Source: Anaerolineae bacterium
Lineage (GTDB): Bacteria > Chloroflexota > Anaerolineae > Aggregatilineales > Phototrophicaceae
Assembly (NCBI GenBank): GCA_019912965.1
Contig: JAIOHM010000039.1
Span: 1 to 64,000, forward strand
Length of the DNA stretch: 64,000 nucleotides
Direction of reading: 5' to 3'
This document shows, piece after piece, positions 41,628 through 50,927 of this stretch. Positions within the stretch are counted from its first letter, which is position 1, and every line of letters begins with the position of its first letter. The position numbers and the translations under genes were made by a program. The notes under the pieces were generated by a model. It saw only the letters and a list, made by a program, of their open reading frames with translations, did no database searches and was not told where the DNA came from.

Positions 41628-42014
41628 CTAACTCACGTAGATAACCTGATTTGCAATGCTGGTTTCAATTGTCGATGTGTTGTTTGCAACGTTATCTACG
41701 ATTTGAATGCACTTTTTGACGATAATACCAATGGCTGCCTCGCCCTGAACGTGTGTTAAGCAAAACATGATACCACTGTGGTTTTTGTTAGCCTTTGCCC
41801 ACTCTTGAGCTAGAACAATGAAATCATCATCGCAGGTAATGACAACGCGATTTTCTTGGACTGCATACTCTAAATGCTCAATATCTTTGGCTTCCGCCAT
41901 GCCAATTTCTTCACAGCGCACTACATCAATTCCACGATTTCGCAGTTGCGCGGCAACAGCTTTAGCGATATGGGTATCGGTATAGAATTTGATTGATGCT
42001 GGTTTATCGCTCAT
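41628..42014 (-). CDS. DUF5615 PIN-like protein, putative toxin
   Basis: 128 residues. IKFYTDTHIAKAVAAQLRNRGIDVVRCEEIGMAEAKDIEHLEYAVQENRVVITCDDDFI is the DUF5615 pattern: an N-terminal Asp, the central E/D patch, and ITCDDDF, the acidic metal-site motif of PIN-like nucleases. In this family the first motif is usually DENl or DAhl; here D-T-H-I is compatible. It lies upstream of its DUF433 partner, the reverse of the more common antitoxin-first order. Toxicity is inferred from family pairing only. Confidence 0.8.
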   Translation of the reverse strand: MSDKPASIKFYTDTHIAKAVAAQLRNRGIDVVRCEEIGMAEAKDIEHLEYAVQENRVVITCDDDFIVLAQEWAKANKNHSGIMFCLTHVQGEAAIGIIVKKCIQIVDNVANNTSTIETSIANQVIYVS

Positions 42015-42056
42015 TTTATGATTGCATTATAGCACAAGGCTGCTGTTGCTCATTGG

Positions 42057-43016
42057 TTACCATGCAGGCGGATCGCTGGCCGGGAAGGATTCCTTTGAGG
42101 CTTCCTCGACTGGATCAGGTTGGCGCAGCGGTTCGCTTAATTTCACATTGGCTAACTGCTCGTAAATGGTGATGACCGCGCTGTTATCCAGATCACGGTT
42201 GCCCTGTTCCAGCATCGCTGTGTACAACTGCTGGATAACAGCCGTCAGCGGCAGCGGGATGCCATACGTTTTGCCCGTATCCAGCACGATACCCAAATCC
42301 TTGTGCTGCATATGCGCTTTGAAACCCGGATTACGATTGCCCGCGAACAGGCGCGGCGGTTTTACATCCAGTGTCCACATCTGAGCAGCACCACCTTTGA
42401 TGGCTTCGACCACCCGACTGGGATCAACACCTGCTTTTTGTGCGGTGATGAGTGCCTCCGCCAATGCAGCCATTTGCGCCCCGACGATAATCTGGTTGCA
42501 GACTTTGGCGATCTGCCCCGCGCCGCTGTCACCGACCAACACCCATGCTTTGCCCATCGCCTGAAATAGTGGAACAGCTTTGTCGAAGGCTTCCTGTTCG
42601 CCACCAACCATAATCGTCAGTGTGCCGTTTTTCGCGCCCACATCGCCGCCGCTGACCGGGGCGTCCAGCGCAGCGATACCCACTTCTCCCAGTTTAGCCG
42701 CCAACATGCGAGCAGTTTCCGGTTTGATGGTGCTGTTGTCGATATAAATCAGGCCATCATGTGCGCCTTCAATGATGCCGTTTGTGCCCAATACAACCTT
42801 TTCCACATCTGGCGAATCGGGCAAATTGGTGAAGACGAATTCGACCTGTGTCGCCACATCTTTAGGTGACGCCGCCGCTTTAGCCCCTTCGCCCACCAAT
42901 TCCTGCACAATTTTCTGGCTGCGGTTATGCACAACCAGTTCATGACCCGCTTTCATCAGGTTTCGGGCGATAGCTGCGCCCATGATGCCGAGGCCGATAT
43001 AGCCGATTTTTGCCAT
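42057..43016 (-). CDS. NAD(P)-dependent beta-hydroxyacid dehydrogenase
   Basis: 319 residues of the 3-hydroxyisobutyrate dehydrogenase family. [23 protein letters not shown] is the Rossmann dinucleotide site; [24 protein letters not shown] is the substrate signature and [20 protein letters not shown] contains the catalytic Lys. Likely substrates are 3-hydroxyisobutyrate, tartronate semialdehyde or a related succinic semialdehyde. The C-terminal ~30 residues are an added tail ending [13 protein letters not shown], a motif seen at the C-terminus of otherwise unrelated bacterial proteins. ATG 43016 is followed by MAKIGYIG, the usual start. Confidence 0.9.
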   Translation of the reverse strand: MAKIGYIGLGIMGAAIARNLMKAGHELVVHNRSQKIVQELVGEGAKAAASPKDVATQVEFVFTNLPDSPDVEKVVLGTNGIIEGAHDGLIYIDNSTIKPETARMLAAKLGEVGIAALDAPVSGGDVGAKNGTLTIMVGGEQEAFDKAVPLFQAMGKAWVLVGDSGAGQIAKVCNQIIVGAQMAALAEALITAQKAGVDPSRVVEAIKGGAAQMWTLDVKPPRLFAGNRNPGFKAHMQHKDLGIVLDTGKTYGIPLPLTAVIQQLYTAMLEQGNRDLDNSAVITIYEQLANVKLSEPLRQPDPVEEASKESFPASDPPAW

Positions 43017-43040
43017 GATGATGGTCTCCTTGTGGTTAAT

Positions 43041-44681
43041 CTAAATCTTCTTGCTCACTTTAAAGCGCAGCGGGATACCCATCAACAATCGGGTTTGGGC
43101 TTGCAGCGTGGGTACGGCCACGAAAATCAGCGTCAAAATGGGCAGCAGCGGAAAACTTAACACGGTCATTATCCGTTCATAGAGCGTCTGACGTTGGCTG
43201 CGGGGGGGGCGCACAATCACATCCTGATACCAAAACACGATACCTAAAACGGACACCAACAGGAATGAGATTTGCAGCAGGAGATAGGATGGATTGTTTA
43301 ATCCTTCTTGCACAACCTGTCCTAGCAGCGGTGGGTTAAAAATAAATGGAAGCTGTGCGCCCATCGTCAGGATAACCCAACCCGCGCCCGCCAGTAAAAT
43401 ATCGTGTGCAACGCGAAACAACAGCTTGAATGAGGTGTGAAACTCAACTTCAGGATGCTCCAGCATTTTGGCGACGATGAACCCAACTTCTTTACTGCCC
43501 CATGCATGACGCAACGTTTGCTGGTAGCGATTGTTGATAGCCTGCCACAGGGTTTCACCCGTTACAGCAGTGGCCGAGAAGGGCAGGAATAATCGATCCA
43601 GCATTACTGCACCTTCGCGGGCGAAATAAGCCTTGATGAACATATGCCATTCGTCAGCAATCACATCGGTATCCCAGTAACCACTGGTATCCAGCAATTT
43701 CAGACTCAGTGAATAGGACGACATCGGCATCGGAATCCACCACGGCGCAGCCAGATACGCCAGTTCAAACGCGGTTGAGTAGGCATTTACAATTCGCAGT
43801 AACGGATTAATTTCCCAGATGTTGGTATGATAGCGAATCGGTGCTTGCCAGAATCGCAGCCAACGCGCTGGGTTGATGGCGAACAGGTAAGTGAGCGCGT
43901 AGAAATGATCTTTGTGCCACAGGGTATCGGCATCTTGGGTGGTAACGACAATATGTTCGATGTTGTAGCCAAGTTGATCGACCAGCTTACGTTTGGCCCA
44001 TCTGCTCGCCCATGCTTGATTGGCGGATTTGCACTGCATTTCCCCCGGTAAACCGCGTGGATGAACCGTAAAATATAAATGCTCGAAACACGATTCGTAG
44101 AGGGCTACCAACCGTTCAGCTTTTTCGACGCAGCCTTCTTCCCCGGCCTCCATCGCCAGCATCACCGTCATGCGCTGCTTGGCCTGATACTGCGCCGCCA
44201 GATTGTCTAATGTGCGCGTCAGGATTTCAAATGGTTCTTTGTAATTGGGGATGATGACAATGTGTTTGACAACATTCCAATCCAGCGTCTCTGAGGTCGA
44301 TTCAGCCTGATAACGTTCGTACCACTTGGTGGCTTCCCATTGTTTGATGTAGCGTAAGCCCATCACATTAGCGATGCCCGCGAACAAAAACCGAACAGCG
44401 GAATAAAAGCCGAGCAGTGCGGCGATCAGCAGCAGCGCGCGGGGGAAAGCGATGGCACAGATAATCGAAAAAAGCAGCGCCAGCCACGCCACACATCCGG
44501 GGATACCATCTAAAGTGCGTTCGGGGATGGCTGGCGGTGGCGCACCCGCCCAAACCGAACGTCCGACACCGAGTTGAACGTTGTTACGACGACCACCAGA
44601 AGATTGATAGGGCACAATGGATTCCAACACATTTACAGTACAACTTATGGCGCATAAGGATAGCACAACCCGATATTGCAC
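43041..44681 (-). CDS. membrane glycosyltransferase family 2-like
   Basis: 546 residues. After a hydrophobic pair (~60-110) comes a cytosolic GT2-like domain: HIVIIPNYKEPFEILTRTLDNL, VTTQDADTLWHKDHFYALT (DAD metal site) and TDVIADEWHMFIKAYFAREG (ED/EW acceptor-like site), then three to four membrane helices at the C-terminus. It resembles processive or membrane polysaccharide synthases. The N-terminus is uncertain: the first 14 residues lack a ribosome site, and a GTG at about residue 18 may be the true start. It is not next to other glycan genes. Product unknown. Confidence 0.8.
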   Translation of the reverse strand: MQYRVVLSLCAISCTVNVLESIVPYQSSGGRRNNVQLGVGRSVWAGAPPPAIPERTLDGIPGCVAWLALLFSIICAIAFPRALLLIAALLGFYSAVRFLFAGIANVMGLRYIKQWEATKWYERYQAESTSETLDWNVVKHIVIIPNYKEPFEILTRTLDNLAAQYQAKQRMTVMLAMEAGEEGCVEKAERLVALYESCFEHLYFTVHPRGLPGEMQCKSANQAWASRWAKRKLVDQLGYNIEHIVVTTQDADTLWHKDHFYALTYLFAINPARWLRFWQAPIRYHTNIWEINPLLRIVNAYSTAFELAYLAAPWWIPMPMSSYSLSLKLLDTSGYWDTDVIADEWHMFIKAYFAREGAVMLDRLFLPFSATAVTGETLWQAINNRYQQTLRHAWGSKEVGFIVAKMLEHPEVEFHTSFKLLFRVAHDILLAGAGWVILTMGAQLPFIFNPPLLGQVVQEGLNNPSYLLLQISFLLVSVLGIVFWYQDVIVRPPRSQRQTLYERIMTVLSFPLLPILTLIFVAVPTLQAQTRLLMGIPLRFKVSKKI

Positions 44682-44762
44682 CCAAGCACGAATGTGTTAC
44701 CAGATTACGCAAGTCAATGGTACAATGACAGGCATGTTTGGGAAGAGTTTGTTTGGTAGCTT

Positions 44763-45470
44763 ATGACCACGCGAATTTTAGTGATCGAAGATGATAGAGA
44801 AATGTCTCGCCTGCTCCAGCTTGATCTTCAGCGGAACGGTTACGAGGCCATTATTGGCAACAATGGGTTAGAGGGTTTGCGCCTGTTTCATGACACCCGG
44901 CCTGATTTGGTGGTGCTGGATGTTGCCATGCCGCTGATGGATGGTATTACTGTCTGCCAGCGCATTCGTGAACTTTCCGATGTTCCCATTTTGATGATGA
45001 CCGCCCACGCTGTCACCGAGGAACAAATCGCGGAAGGGCTGGATATGGGCGCGGATGAGTTCATGCTCAAGCCTTTACGGAAGATTGAATTCCAGGCACG
45101 GGTGAAGGCCTTGCTGCGGCGCGCTAAACCGTTTGATGGCGATGATAAAGATGAGGTCAAGCATTACACCGATGAGTACCTTTCGGTCGATTTGGACGCG
45201 CGGCGGGTTCATGTGCATGGCGAAGAAATACGCCTGACGCCGACCGAATTTAGGCTTTTGGCAACCTTCATCAAACGGCGGGGACAGGTACTTACTTTTC
45301 AGCAGTTGTTGGAACAGGTGTGGGGGTTCGAGTACACCCGCGAACATCATTATCCGCGCATCTATGTTTCACATCTGCGCCGCAAAATTGAGCCGGATTT
45401 TAAAGCCCCGACCTATATTCAGAATGAATATGGCATTGGCTACCGCTTTGTTGGGCAGCCCCCGAAGTGA
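44763..45470 (+). CDS. OmpR/PhoB-type response regulator
   Basis: 235 residues. The receiver domain has the acidic pocket EDD (10-12), phosphoacceptor Asp53 in VVLDVAMPLMDG, the switch Thr in ILMMTAHA and Lys in MLKPLR. The C-terminal winged helix (~135-230) has the usual LTPTEFRLLATFIKRRGQVLTFQQLLEQVWG and YPRIYVSHLRRKIE. It binds DNA as a phosphorylated dimer. No sensor kinase lies in the window next to it, so it is an orphan here. Divergent from the GT2 gene; a strong bidirectional terminator follows. Confidence 0.93.
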   Translation: MTTRILVIEDDREMSRLLQLDLQRNGYEAIIGNNGLEGLRLFHDTRPDLVVLDVAMPLMDGITVCQRIRELSDVPILMMTAHAVTEEQIAEGLDMGADEFMLKPLRKIEFQARVKALLRRAKPFDGDDKDEVKHYTDEYLSVDLDARRVHVHGEEIRLTPTEFRLLATFIKRRGQVLTFQQLLEQVWGFEYTREHHYPRIYVSHLRRKIEPDFKAPTYIQNEYGIGYRFVGQPPK

Positions 45471-45476
45471 GGATTT

Positions 45477-45501
45477 AGGGGAAGGCTCCAAGCCTTCCCC
45501 T
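45477..45501. terminator. bidirectional terminator
   Basis: AGGGGAAGGCT (45477-45487) and AGCCTTCCCCT (45491-45501), perfect 11-bp stem, 3-base loop, between the convergent response regulator and lipoprotein genes. Confidence 0.7.
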
Positions 45502-45505
45502 GTGG

Positions 45506-47401
45506 TTAATTCTCGCGTTCAATCGTCAGTGTGAAATCGCCACTGGTGAGTCCCACATCTTCCTGGAATCGGGTCGCCACAATCGTATAAGTGCCAGCAT
45601 TCAGGGGCAGACCATTAATGGCTGCGTCGCGTGTATTCCCGAATGGGTCATCATCATTCCCTGCGACTTGAACCCCATTTTCATCAAGAACAATCAGCAG
45701 TGCATCCAGATCGCCAGACGCCCGACGCATCTGAATGGTAACGACATCGCCGTCATTGGCTGTCAGAGTATAACGGACGCGCGCAGCCGTTCCGCCAATC
45801 GTTCCTTCTATCGTGTCACCAATCGCAATCGGTATTCCGCCTCCCGTCAGCCCGCCATCCCCTGGACGGACGAGTTCAAGCGTCAGCGTATAGTCACCGC
45901 TGCTGGTGCCTGTGGTTTCCTGGAAGCGGGTCGCAAGCACGGTGTATGTTCCCGTTGCTGGAAGTACATAATCCCGCAGATAGGCGTCGCGGTTAAAACC
46001 TTGGGGATCATCATCATTTTCAATCAGCGTGGTTCCATTCGCATCCAGTAGAATCAGATACGGATCAAGATCGCCGGAGGTCTTGGTCATCCGAATGCCA
46101 ACGAAATCCCCTTGCCGACCGTCAAATGTGAAATATGCCCCGGATGCCGAGTCGTCGATTGTGCCATTTACGGTATCACCATAACTGATTTCACGCGGCG
46201 CGAGTGCTTGGTTGAAGGGTGAAGTTTCCAGCGTCCAAATCCATGCATCCTCAAATACGCAGTTGGTTTCGTCGCTTTCGTCATAAGTACCCGCTAACAG
46301 GGCGACTTCTCCGCTTGGCAGGGTATCATCGATCAGTTCCCCAGCGAATTCCCCATTAAGATATACCGAAAAAGTATTGCCCACAGCGATCAAGACCAGT
46401 TGATTGGTATCATCCTGATCGGTATTGATATTTCTGCCGTCGCCTTCAACAATTTCCTGCCATTCATTATCCAGCTTGTACTCAAAGTACAACCCGCCAT
46501 CACGATCAATATCGACGATATACAGGTTTTCAGTACCCGCACCCCGGAAGCGGAAACCGCAGTAATCTTCCTCTGCTCCCGGCCCCCAATGGATAGTAGC
46601 GCTGACGACGAAATCGCTGAACTCACCCTCAAACGATTCCCAACGCAGCAGATCATCTTCACCTGTCAGATCAACTGTCGTCTCTTCGACAAAATCAGCT
46701 TCTTCCCCGTTATCTTCTGCGATTCCAAAACTCGCCAATATTGCCGCTTGGTCATCAGTGTTGATGCTGTCGGGGCGAGCATTAGGCGTCTCGATAGGAC
46801 GAGGCGTAGCAGTAGGAGTCGCGGTGGGTGTGTCAGTCGGTGTATGGGTCGGCGTAGCAGTGGGTGTCGGTGTTGCCGTTTCTGTGGGTGTGCTGGTTGG
46901 TGTATCGGTTGCGGTCGGCGTAAAGGTTGGTGTATCAGTTGGCGCAAGTGCCACCTCGATAACCCGCAGATCACCGAAGGTTTCGACTTGTGTAGTCGCG
47001 GCTGTCACCCAACCGAAGGTGCCATCTTCAAGCTGTACCTGATACCAGTTCCCGTCCTCGCTGATGCCAACGATGGGCAGTTGCGCGTTGGCTTCCAGTG
47101 TGCCCATAACCGGATAATTGGATGCTGGCCCTACCCGAATCGAAATCGCTCGGATAGCCTGTGCAACCGGTATGGAAGGCGTTGGAGAAGCCGTTGGTGT
47201 CGGTGTATCCGTATTGGTCGGTGTCAGCGTTGGGGTGCTGGTTTCAACCGTTGGCGTTGCCGTGTTGGTCGGGGCGCGGGTAGGGACTTTCGCGCCCTCA
47301 GTCGGTGATGGAACGAATGAAACCACTTCCGGCGTTGGTTCGCCGCCGCAGGCTGCCAGCATGAGGGCGATTATCAACAGAATGCAGATTCGCAAAGTCA
47401 C
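45506..47401 (-). CDS. lipoprotein with SH3b and PPC domains
   Basis: 631 residues from GTG 47401. Signal peptide with lipobox LMLAACGG, so lipid-anchored outside the membrane. A Thr/Pro linker ([17 protein letters not shown]) is followed by a bacterial SH3 domain (~85-145, [32 protein letters not shown]), a second T/P linker with TPT periodicity, a LamG-like or galactose-binding-like part (~235-385, [17 protein letters not shown]) and two pre-peptidase C-terminal (PPC) domains (~400-505, ~525-630, both ending in GTYT(V/I)(L/V)ATRFQE). SH3b domains often bind peptidoglycan; PPC domains are common in secreted proteins. No catalytic domain seen. Probably a cell-wall binding protein. Confidence 0.88.
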   Translation of the reverse strand: MTLRICILLIIALMLAACGGEPTPEVVSFVPSPTEGAKVPTRAPTNTATPTVETSTPTLTPTNTDTPTPTASPTPSIPVAQAIRAISIRVGPASNYPVMGTLEANAQLPIVGISEDGNWYQVQLEDGTFGWVTAATTQVETFGDLRVIEVALAPTDTPTFTPTATDTPTSTPTETATPTPTATPTHTPTDTPTATPTATPRPIETPNARPDSINTDDQAAILASFGIAEDNGEEADFVEETTVDLTGEDDLLRWESFEGEFSDFVVSATIHWGPGAEEDYCGFRFRGAGTENLYIVDIDRDGGLYFEYKLDNEWQEIVEGDGRNINTDQDDTNQLVLIAVGNTFSVYLNGEFAGELIDDTLPSGEVALLAGTYDESDETNCVFEDAWIWTLETSPFNQALAPREISYGDTVNGTIDDSASGAYFTFDGRQGDFVGIRMTKTSGDLDPYLILLDANGTTLIENDDDPQGFNRDAYLRDYVLPATGTYTVLATRFQETTGTSSGDYTLTLELVRPGDGGLTGGGIPIAIGDTIEGTIGGTAARVRYTLTANDGDVVTIQMRRASGDLDALLIVLDENGVQVAGNDDDPFGNTRDAAINGLPLNAGTYTIVATRFQEDVGLTSGDFTLTIEREN

Positions 47402-47493
47402 AGCCCATCTCCCGGTTCCGTTGGGGCTTTAAGAACGCCCGGAAAAGTTCATCTTCGAATAATTGTAGTGCAGTCTCTAAATTACGCTAATGT

Positions 47494-48705
47494 TCAGTTT
47501 GTGCTGCGAACGCTGGTTTTGCTGCCTTTGACGCCTTTTAACCCGCGCTGCGCCGTCAATTCGACCAGATTCGTCCGGTAATCGTAGGTGTTGCGCCGCT
47601 TTTCGGCGTGTGCTTCTTTGGCGATTTCCACCAATTGATGCACCAGATCGCGCGGCGACATACCTCCATCTTGCCATAAATAAAATGCGATTGACCCCGG
47701 CATGGTGTTAATCTCATTCAGATAAATCTGGCTGCCATCCGTCTTGAGCAAAAAGTCGATTCGGGCTGTGCCGCGTCCTTCAATCGCCCGGAACGCCTGA
47801 ATCGCCATATTTTTGATCTGCTCGGTTTGCTCGGCGGAGATTGGCGCAGGGATAATGCGTTCGGCGCTTTTCATACCTTCGCCGCCACGCATATATTTTT
47901 CCTCATACGTCAAAAATTGATCCCACGACACCGGTTGTTCCAGCACTGAGGCGCGGATGTTCATGCCGCTGCCCAGCACCGCGCAGTTGATTTCGACGGC
48001 GTTTTCGACTGCTTTTTCGATCAGCACCCGGCTGTCCAGATTCGCTGCCACTTCGATAGATGCCCGCAGCAGGTTTTCATCCGCCGCCTTGCCGATGCCG
48101 ATGCTCGACCCTAAGGTAGCGGGTTTGACGAACACCGGATAACCCAATTCATGCACAATATGGCTGATGACTTTATCCGGCGCTTCCAGCCATTCCGCGC
48201 GGCTGAACGAAACACCCTCAACGATGCTCACCCCTTGCTGGCTGAGGACGATTTTGCCCATGATTTTGTCGTTGGCGATGGCTGAGGCCAGCACACCGCA
48301 GCCCACATACGCGATGTCCGCCAGTTCCAGCAAACCTTGTATCGTGCCATCTTCGCCATGCGTCCCATGAATCGCCGGGAACACCACGTCCAGCCGGATA
48401 ATCTGACTTTTTTCAAAACGTCCTGATGTGGGATTAACAATCAAACCATGATGCTGGGCGCTGGGGGAGATAATCGCGCTTTCCACCCCTTTGAAACTGA
48501 TGACCTCATCCTTGAAATTTTTCAGTTCCTTAAGCGGCTCACCCGTGAACCACTTGCCCTGACGATCAATATAAATCGGCACGACTTCGTAGCGTTCGGG
48601 GTCGAAGGCGCGCATAACCTGATGTCCGGTGATGATCGAAACATCATGCTCAACACTCCGCCCGCCAAAAACCACGCCCACAACCGTTTTGCGTTTTGCA
48701 CTCAT
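47494..48705 (-). CDS. ddl: D-alanine--D-alanine ligase
   Basis: 403 residues with ATP-grasp fold. VVFGGRSVEHDVSIITG is the N-terminal signature, FPAIHGTHGEDGTIQGLLEL the Ddl active-site loop, PVFVKPATLGSSIGIGKA the ATP-binding Lys segment, and YLNEINTMPGSI the metal/substrate site. It makes D-Ala-D-Ala for MurF. The C-terminal 25 residues (YDYRTNLVELTAQRGLKGV and on) extend a little beyond typical Ddl. GAGG seven bases upstream of ATG. It is far from the Mur-like genes near 56-60 kb. Confidence 0.93.
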   Translation of the reverse strand: MSAKRKTVVGVVFGGRSVEHDVSIITGHQVMRAFDPERYEVVPIYIDRQGKWFTGEPLKELKNFKDEVISFKGVESAIISPSAQHHGLIVNPTSGRFEKSQIIRLDVVFPAIHGTHGEDGTIQGLLELADIAYVGCGVLASAIANDKIMGKIVLSQQGVSIVEGVSFSRAEWLEAPDKVISHIVHELGYPVFVKPATLGSSIGIGKAADENLLRASIEVAANLDSRVLIEKAVENAVEINCAVLGSGMNIRASVLEQPVSWDQFLTYEEKYMRGGEGMKSAERIIPAPISAEQTEQIKNMAIQAFRAIEGRGTARIDFLLKTDGSQIYLNEINTMPGSIAFYLWQDGGMSPRDLVHQLVEIAKEAHAEKRRNTYDYRTNLVELTAQRGLKGVKGSKTSVRSTN

Positions 48706-48789
48706 GAATAATCCTCAGTTTTCAGTTTTCAGTTCACCGTTATCACAGGATTATTCGCCAGTTTCACTACCCCGCCTGTTTTCTGAATT

Positions 48790-48824
48790 CCCCTCTCCGG
48801 GACGGGGAGGGGTAGGGGTGGGGT
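48790..48824. repeat. short palindromic repeat, copy 1
   Basis: CCCCTCTCC ... GGGGAGGGG followed by TAGGGGTGGGGT. A second, diverged copy is at 52183-52220 (CCCTCTCC ... GGAGAAAGG-CTAGGGGTGAGGT). Dispersed REP-like element of intergenic regions, one before ddl and one before the aldehyde dehydrogenase gene. Confidence 0.55.
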
Positions 48825-48912
48825 AAACTGAGTCGTCAATATTCCTAACGAATCGCCCAAAACTGATTAATCGCTAACCACTAAATGCTAACCGCTGGCT
48901 TTCGACCAGCGA

Positions 48913-49422
48913 CTAGGAACTCCCTGCTGTCAACAGGCTGACGAAGAACGTCACCGCGATGGCAACGCTGGCAGCCAGTTCAACCACGTAACTCAGGATG
49001 AACATTTTAGCGGCGGATTGCCCTGCCTGTAAAGCCTTGCGAATTTCGCGGAAGCGTGCCAGCTCGAACAGCAGCGCTCCCAACACGCAGCCAATCAGCG
49101 TGCCGACCACCGGAATCGGGATGAGGAAGGTGCACAAAAACCCGCCTGCGAAACTGCCAATCGTCGCCATGCACGACATACCTCCCGTCTTGATGCCGAA
49201 GATTGCCAGCCACCAATCGCAGGTGACACCGATCAGCATGAGTATGGTTGTGATGATTGCGGCAGCAGGGGAGAGATACTGGAATCCATCCAAAACGCCA
49301 AAGATAATCGCCACCGCCCACACCAGCACCGGGCCGGGCAGCAGCGGGATAAACGCTAATACCAGCGCCACCACCATCATCACACTGGCCGTCGCAATAA
49401 GGAGCGATTGAGCGATGGTCAT
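48913..49422 (-). CDS. DUF456-family membrane protein
   Basis: 169 residues, four membrane helices. LAFIPLLPGPVLVWAVAIIFG, DWWLAIFGIKTGGMSCMATIGSFAGGF and PVVGTLIGCVLGALLFEL are the DUF456 pattern with many glycines. Function of the family is unknown. The start ATGA overlaps the stop of the upstream gene, now split by an insertion sequence, so expression of this gene may also have been changed by the insertion. Confidence 0.85.
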   Translation of the reverse strand: MTIAQSLLIATASVMMVVALVLAFIPLLPGPVLVWAVAIIFGVLDGFQYLSPAAAIITTILMLIGVTCDWWLAIFGIKTGGMSCMATIGSFAGGFLCTFLIPIPVVGTLIGCVLGALLFELARFREIRKALQAGQSAAKMFILSYVVELAASVAIAVTFFVSLLTAGSS

Positions 49423-49768
49423 TGATTCTTCTCAATACGATTTGATCCGATCCATTCTGCCGACAAAATTATTTTCGAAAATGGAGTATAGAAAACACAA
49501 TATATTTCACCTTCTTTAAACCCTCTGAATGAATCACCAAACCCATGTGAGATGAATTGGGCTTTGCCGATTTGCATTATTACTCCGTTTCTTCCCATGT
49601 CTCTAAAAGCGACCCTTCCTTTCTCAAAAGTTATATCTCCTTTTTGTAAATCATTATTTAGAGCTTGGTATGTCCGTAAACATTTGAATAGAACCAATTC
49701 TCCTAGTGTGAGAATCAGTAGGCAATTCCCAAACCTGCTTGCCATCGTATTGTATGCACCTTGATAAA

Positions 49769-50608
49769 TTAAGATGGTAAAAGGCCAACATAATTGAGCA
49801 GGTCCAAAGAGGGAGTGGCAAAACGAGCCATAAAGTCGTGAACGCGCTGCTTGAGTGCCAGCCAGTCGTCACTAAAGCGATGCAAATGGAGGACATCGTG
49901 CCGCACCCAGCGCCAGAGTTGTTCAATCGGGTTGAGCCAAGGGGAATAGGTTGGCAGAAAAATGAGTTGGATGGGAAGGGTGTCGCGAACGGCGCGAGGA
50001 CGGGGTTGGGTCGGCCAGTTAGCCGGTGGTGACGGCCAGAAAGGCGAATGCTGGGGTTGCAAGCGTGCCAAGACATCGGGATGAACATGAACCGGCCAGT
50101 TATCCTGAACCACAAAGATACACTCCGCCCAGCTATAATCGTCCACCAGATGGTGGTAGAAATGCGACAAGCGGGGCAGGGTAATTTTGCTGTGCTGTTC
50201 GTAGGTGAGTTGCCCGGTGAGGGCATTGAGCGCGCCAATCCCTCGACACTGAGTGTTGCTGCGACAACTGCGCCGGGCTAAGGGGAAATTGCTTCCTCGT
50301 TGGCTGTAGGCCCAACTGAGGCTCGGTTGGCGTTCAAAGCCGAATTCATCCAAATACACCAACACATAACGCTCCGGTGCGTCTAAAGTCTGCTGCAAAC
50401 ACTGCTGGAGATAAGCGACTTTTTCTCTGTATTCTCGGTCAGGGCTGTGCAGATAATCGCGTGCCCGCTTGTAACTGATTTTCAGCCGATCTAACAGTCG
50501 CCACAACCCCGATTCCGAGTGCAGTCGCAGCCATTCACAACTCTGCAATAGCCCCTTGAGCGACCAACGGCTCTGGGGTTGTCCAAAGGCTTCCGGTACT
50601 TGATGCAA
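49769..50608 (-). CDS. IS630 transposase, catalytic part (ORF B)
   Basis: The frame has DDE residues in VLVYLDEFGFER (first Asp), CIFVVQDNWPVHVHPDV (second Asp) and LPTYSPWLNPIEQLWRWV (Glu), the IS630 order. The likely full protein is a fusion with ORF A: the B frame is open to the A stop (ECENAATAKARLLDRLHQV upstream of the TTG at 50608), so a +1 shift near 50652 would give ~386 residues, the family's size. The TTG has no good ribosome site, which also favours a fusion. Confidence 0.85.
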   Translation of the reverse strand: MHQVPEAFGQPQSRWSLKGLLQSCEWLRLHSESGLWRLLDRLKISYKRARDYLHSPDREYREKVAYLQQCLQQTLDAPERYVLVYLDEFGFERQPSLSWAYSQRGSNFPLARRSCRSNTQCRGIGALNALTGQLTYEQHSKITLPRLSHFYHHLVDDYSWAECIFVVQDNWPVHVHPDVLARLQPQHSPFWPSPPANWPTQPRPRAVRDTLPIQLIFLPTYSPWLNPIEQLWRWVRHDVLHLHRFSDDWLALKQRVHDFMARFATPSLDLLNYVGLLPS

Positions 50609-50651
50609 CCTGTCCAGTAACCGCGCTTTAGCGGTGGCGGCGTTCTCACAC

Positions 50652-50927
50652 TCAGGGGGAAAAGGACGGTTTTCGCCCGCGCCCTTGCTTCACCACTAAT
50701 CCAGCTATCCCTTCCGTTTGCCAGTTTTTCAACCAGCGATAAACCACGTCCGGGTCATGCTTTTTGAGTAATCCATTTTCCGCTACCTGCGCCGCCACTG
50801 CTCCGTCAGCAATTTTGAGTAGGGCTGCTGCCTTCTCTCTCATATATGGGCGTGGATCGCGATTCCGTATCTGCGCTAGTTCCTCTCGCTCGCTTTCGCT
50901 CATCTCTAGTCGGATTAGCTTCGGCAT
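50652..50927 (-). CDS. IS630 transposase, DNA-binding part (ORF A)
   Basis: 91 residues with an N-terminal helix-turn-helix of the IS630 type (YMREKAAALLKIADGAVAAQVAENG, then DPDVVYRWLKNWQTEGIAGLV, GRGRKPSFSP). It binds the terminal repeats. The frame ends TTT TCC CCC TGA; the catalytic part continues in the +1 frame. AGGAGG precedes the ATG by seven bases, so translation starts here. Confidence 0.85.
   Translation of the reverse strand: MPKLIRLEMSESEREELAQIRNRDPRPYMREKAAALLKIADGAVAAQVAENGLLKKHDPDVVYRWLKNWQTEGIAGLVVKQGRGRKPSFSP

Noticed and set aside
46400-47308. 302-codon plus-strand ORF opposite the SH3/PPC lipoprotein
   Set aside because: Composition is Arg/Cys/Gly-rich antisense of the TPT linker and PPC domains; no motif.
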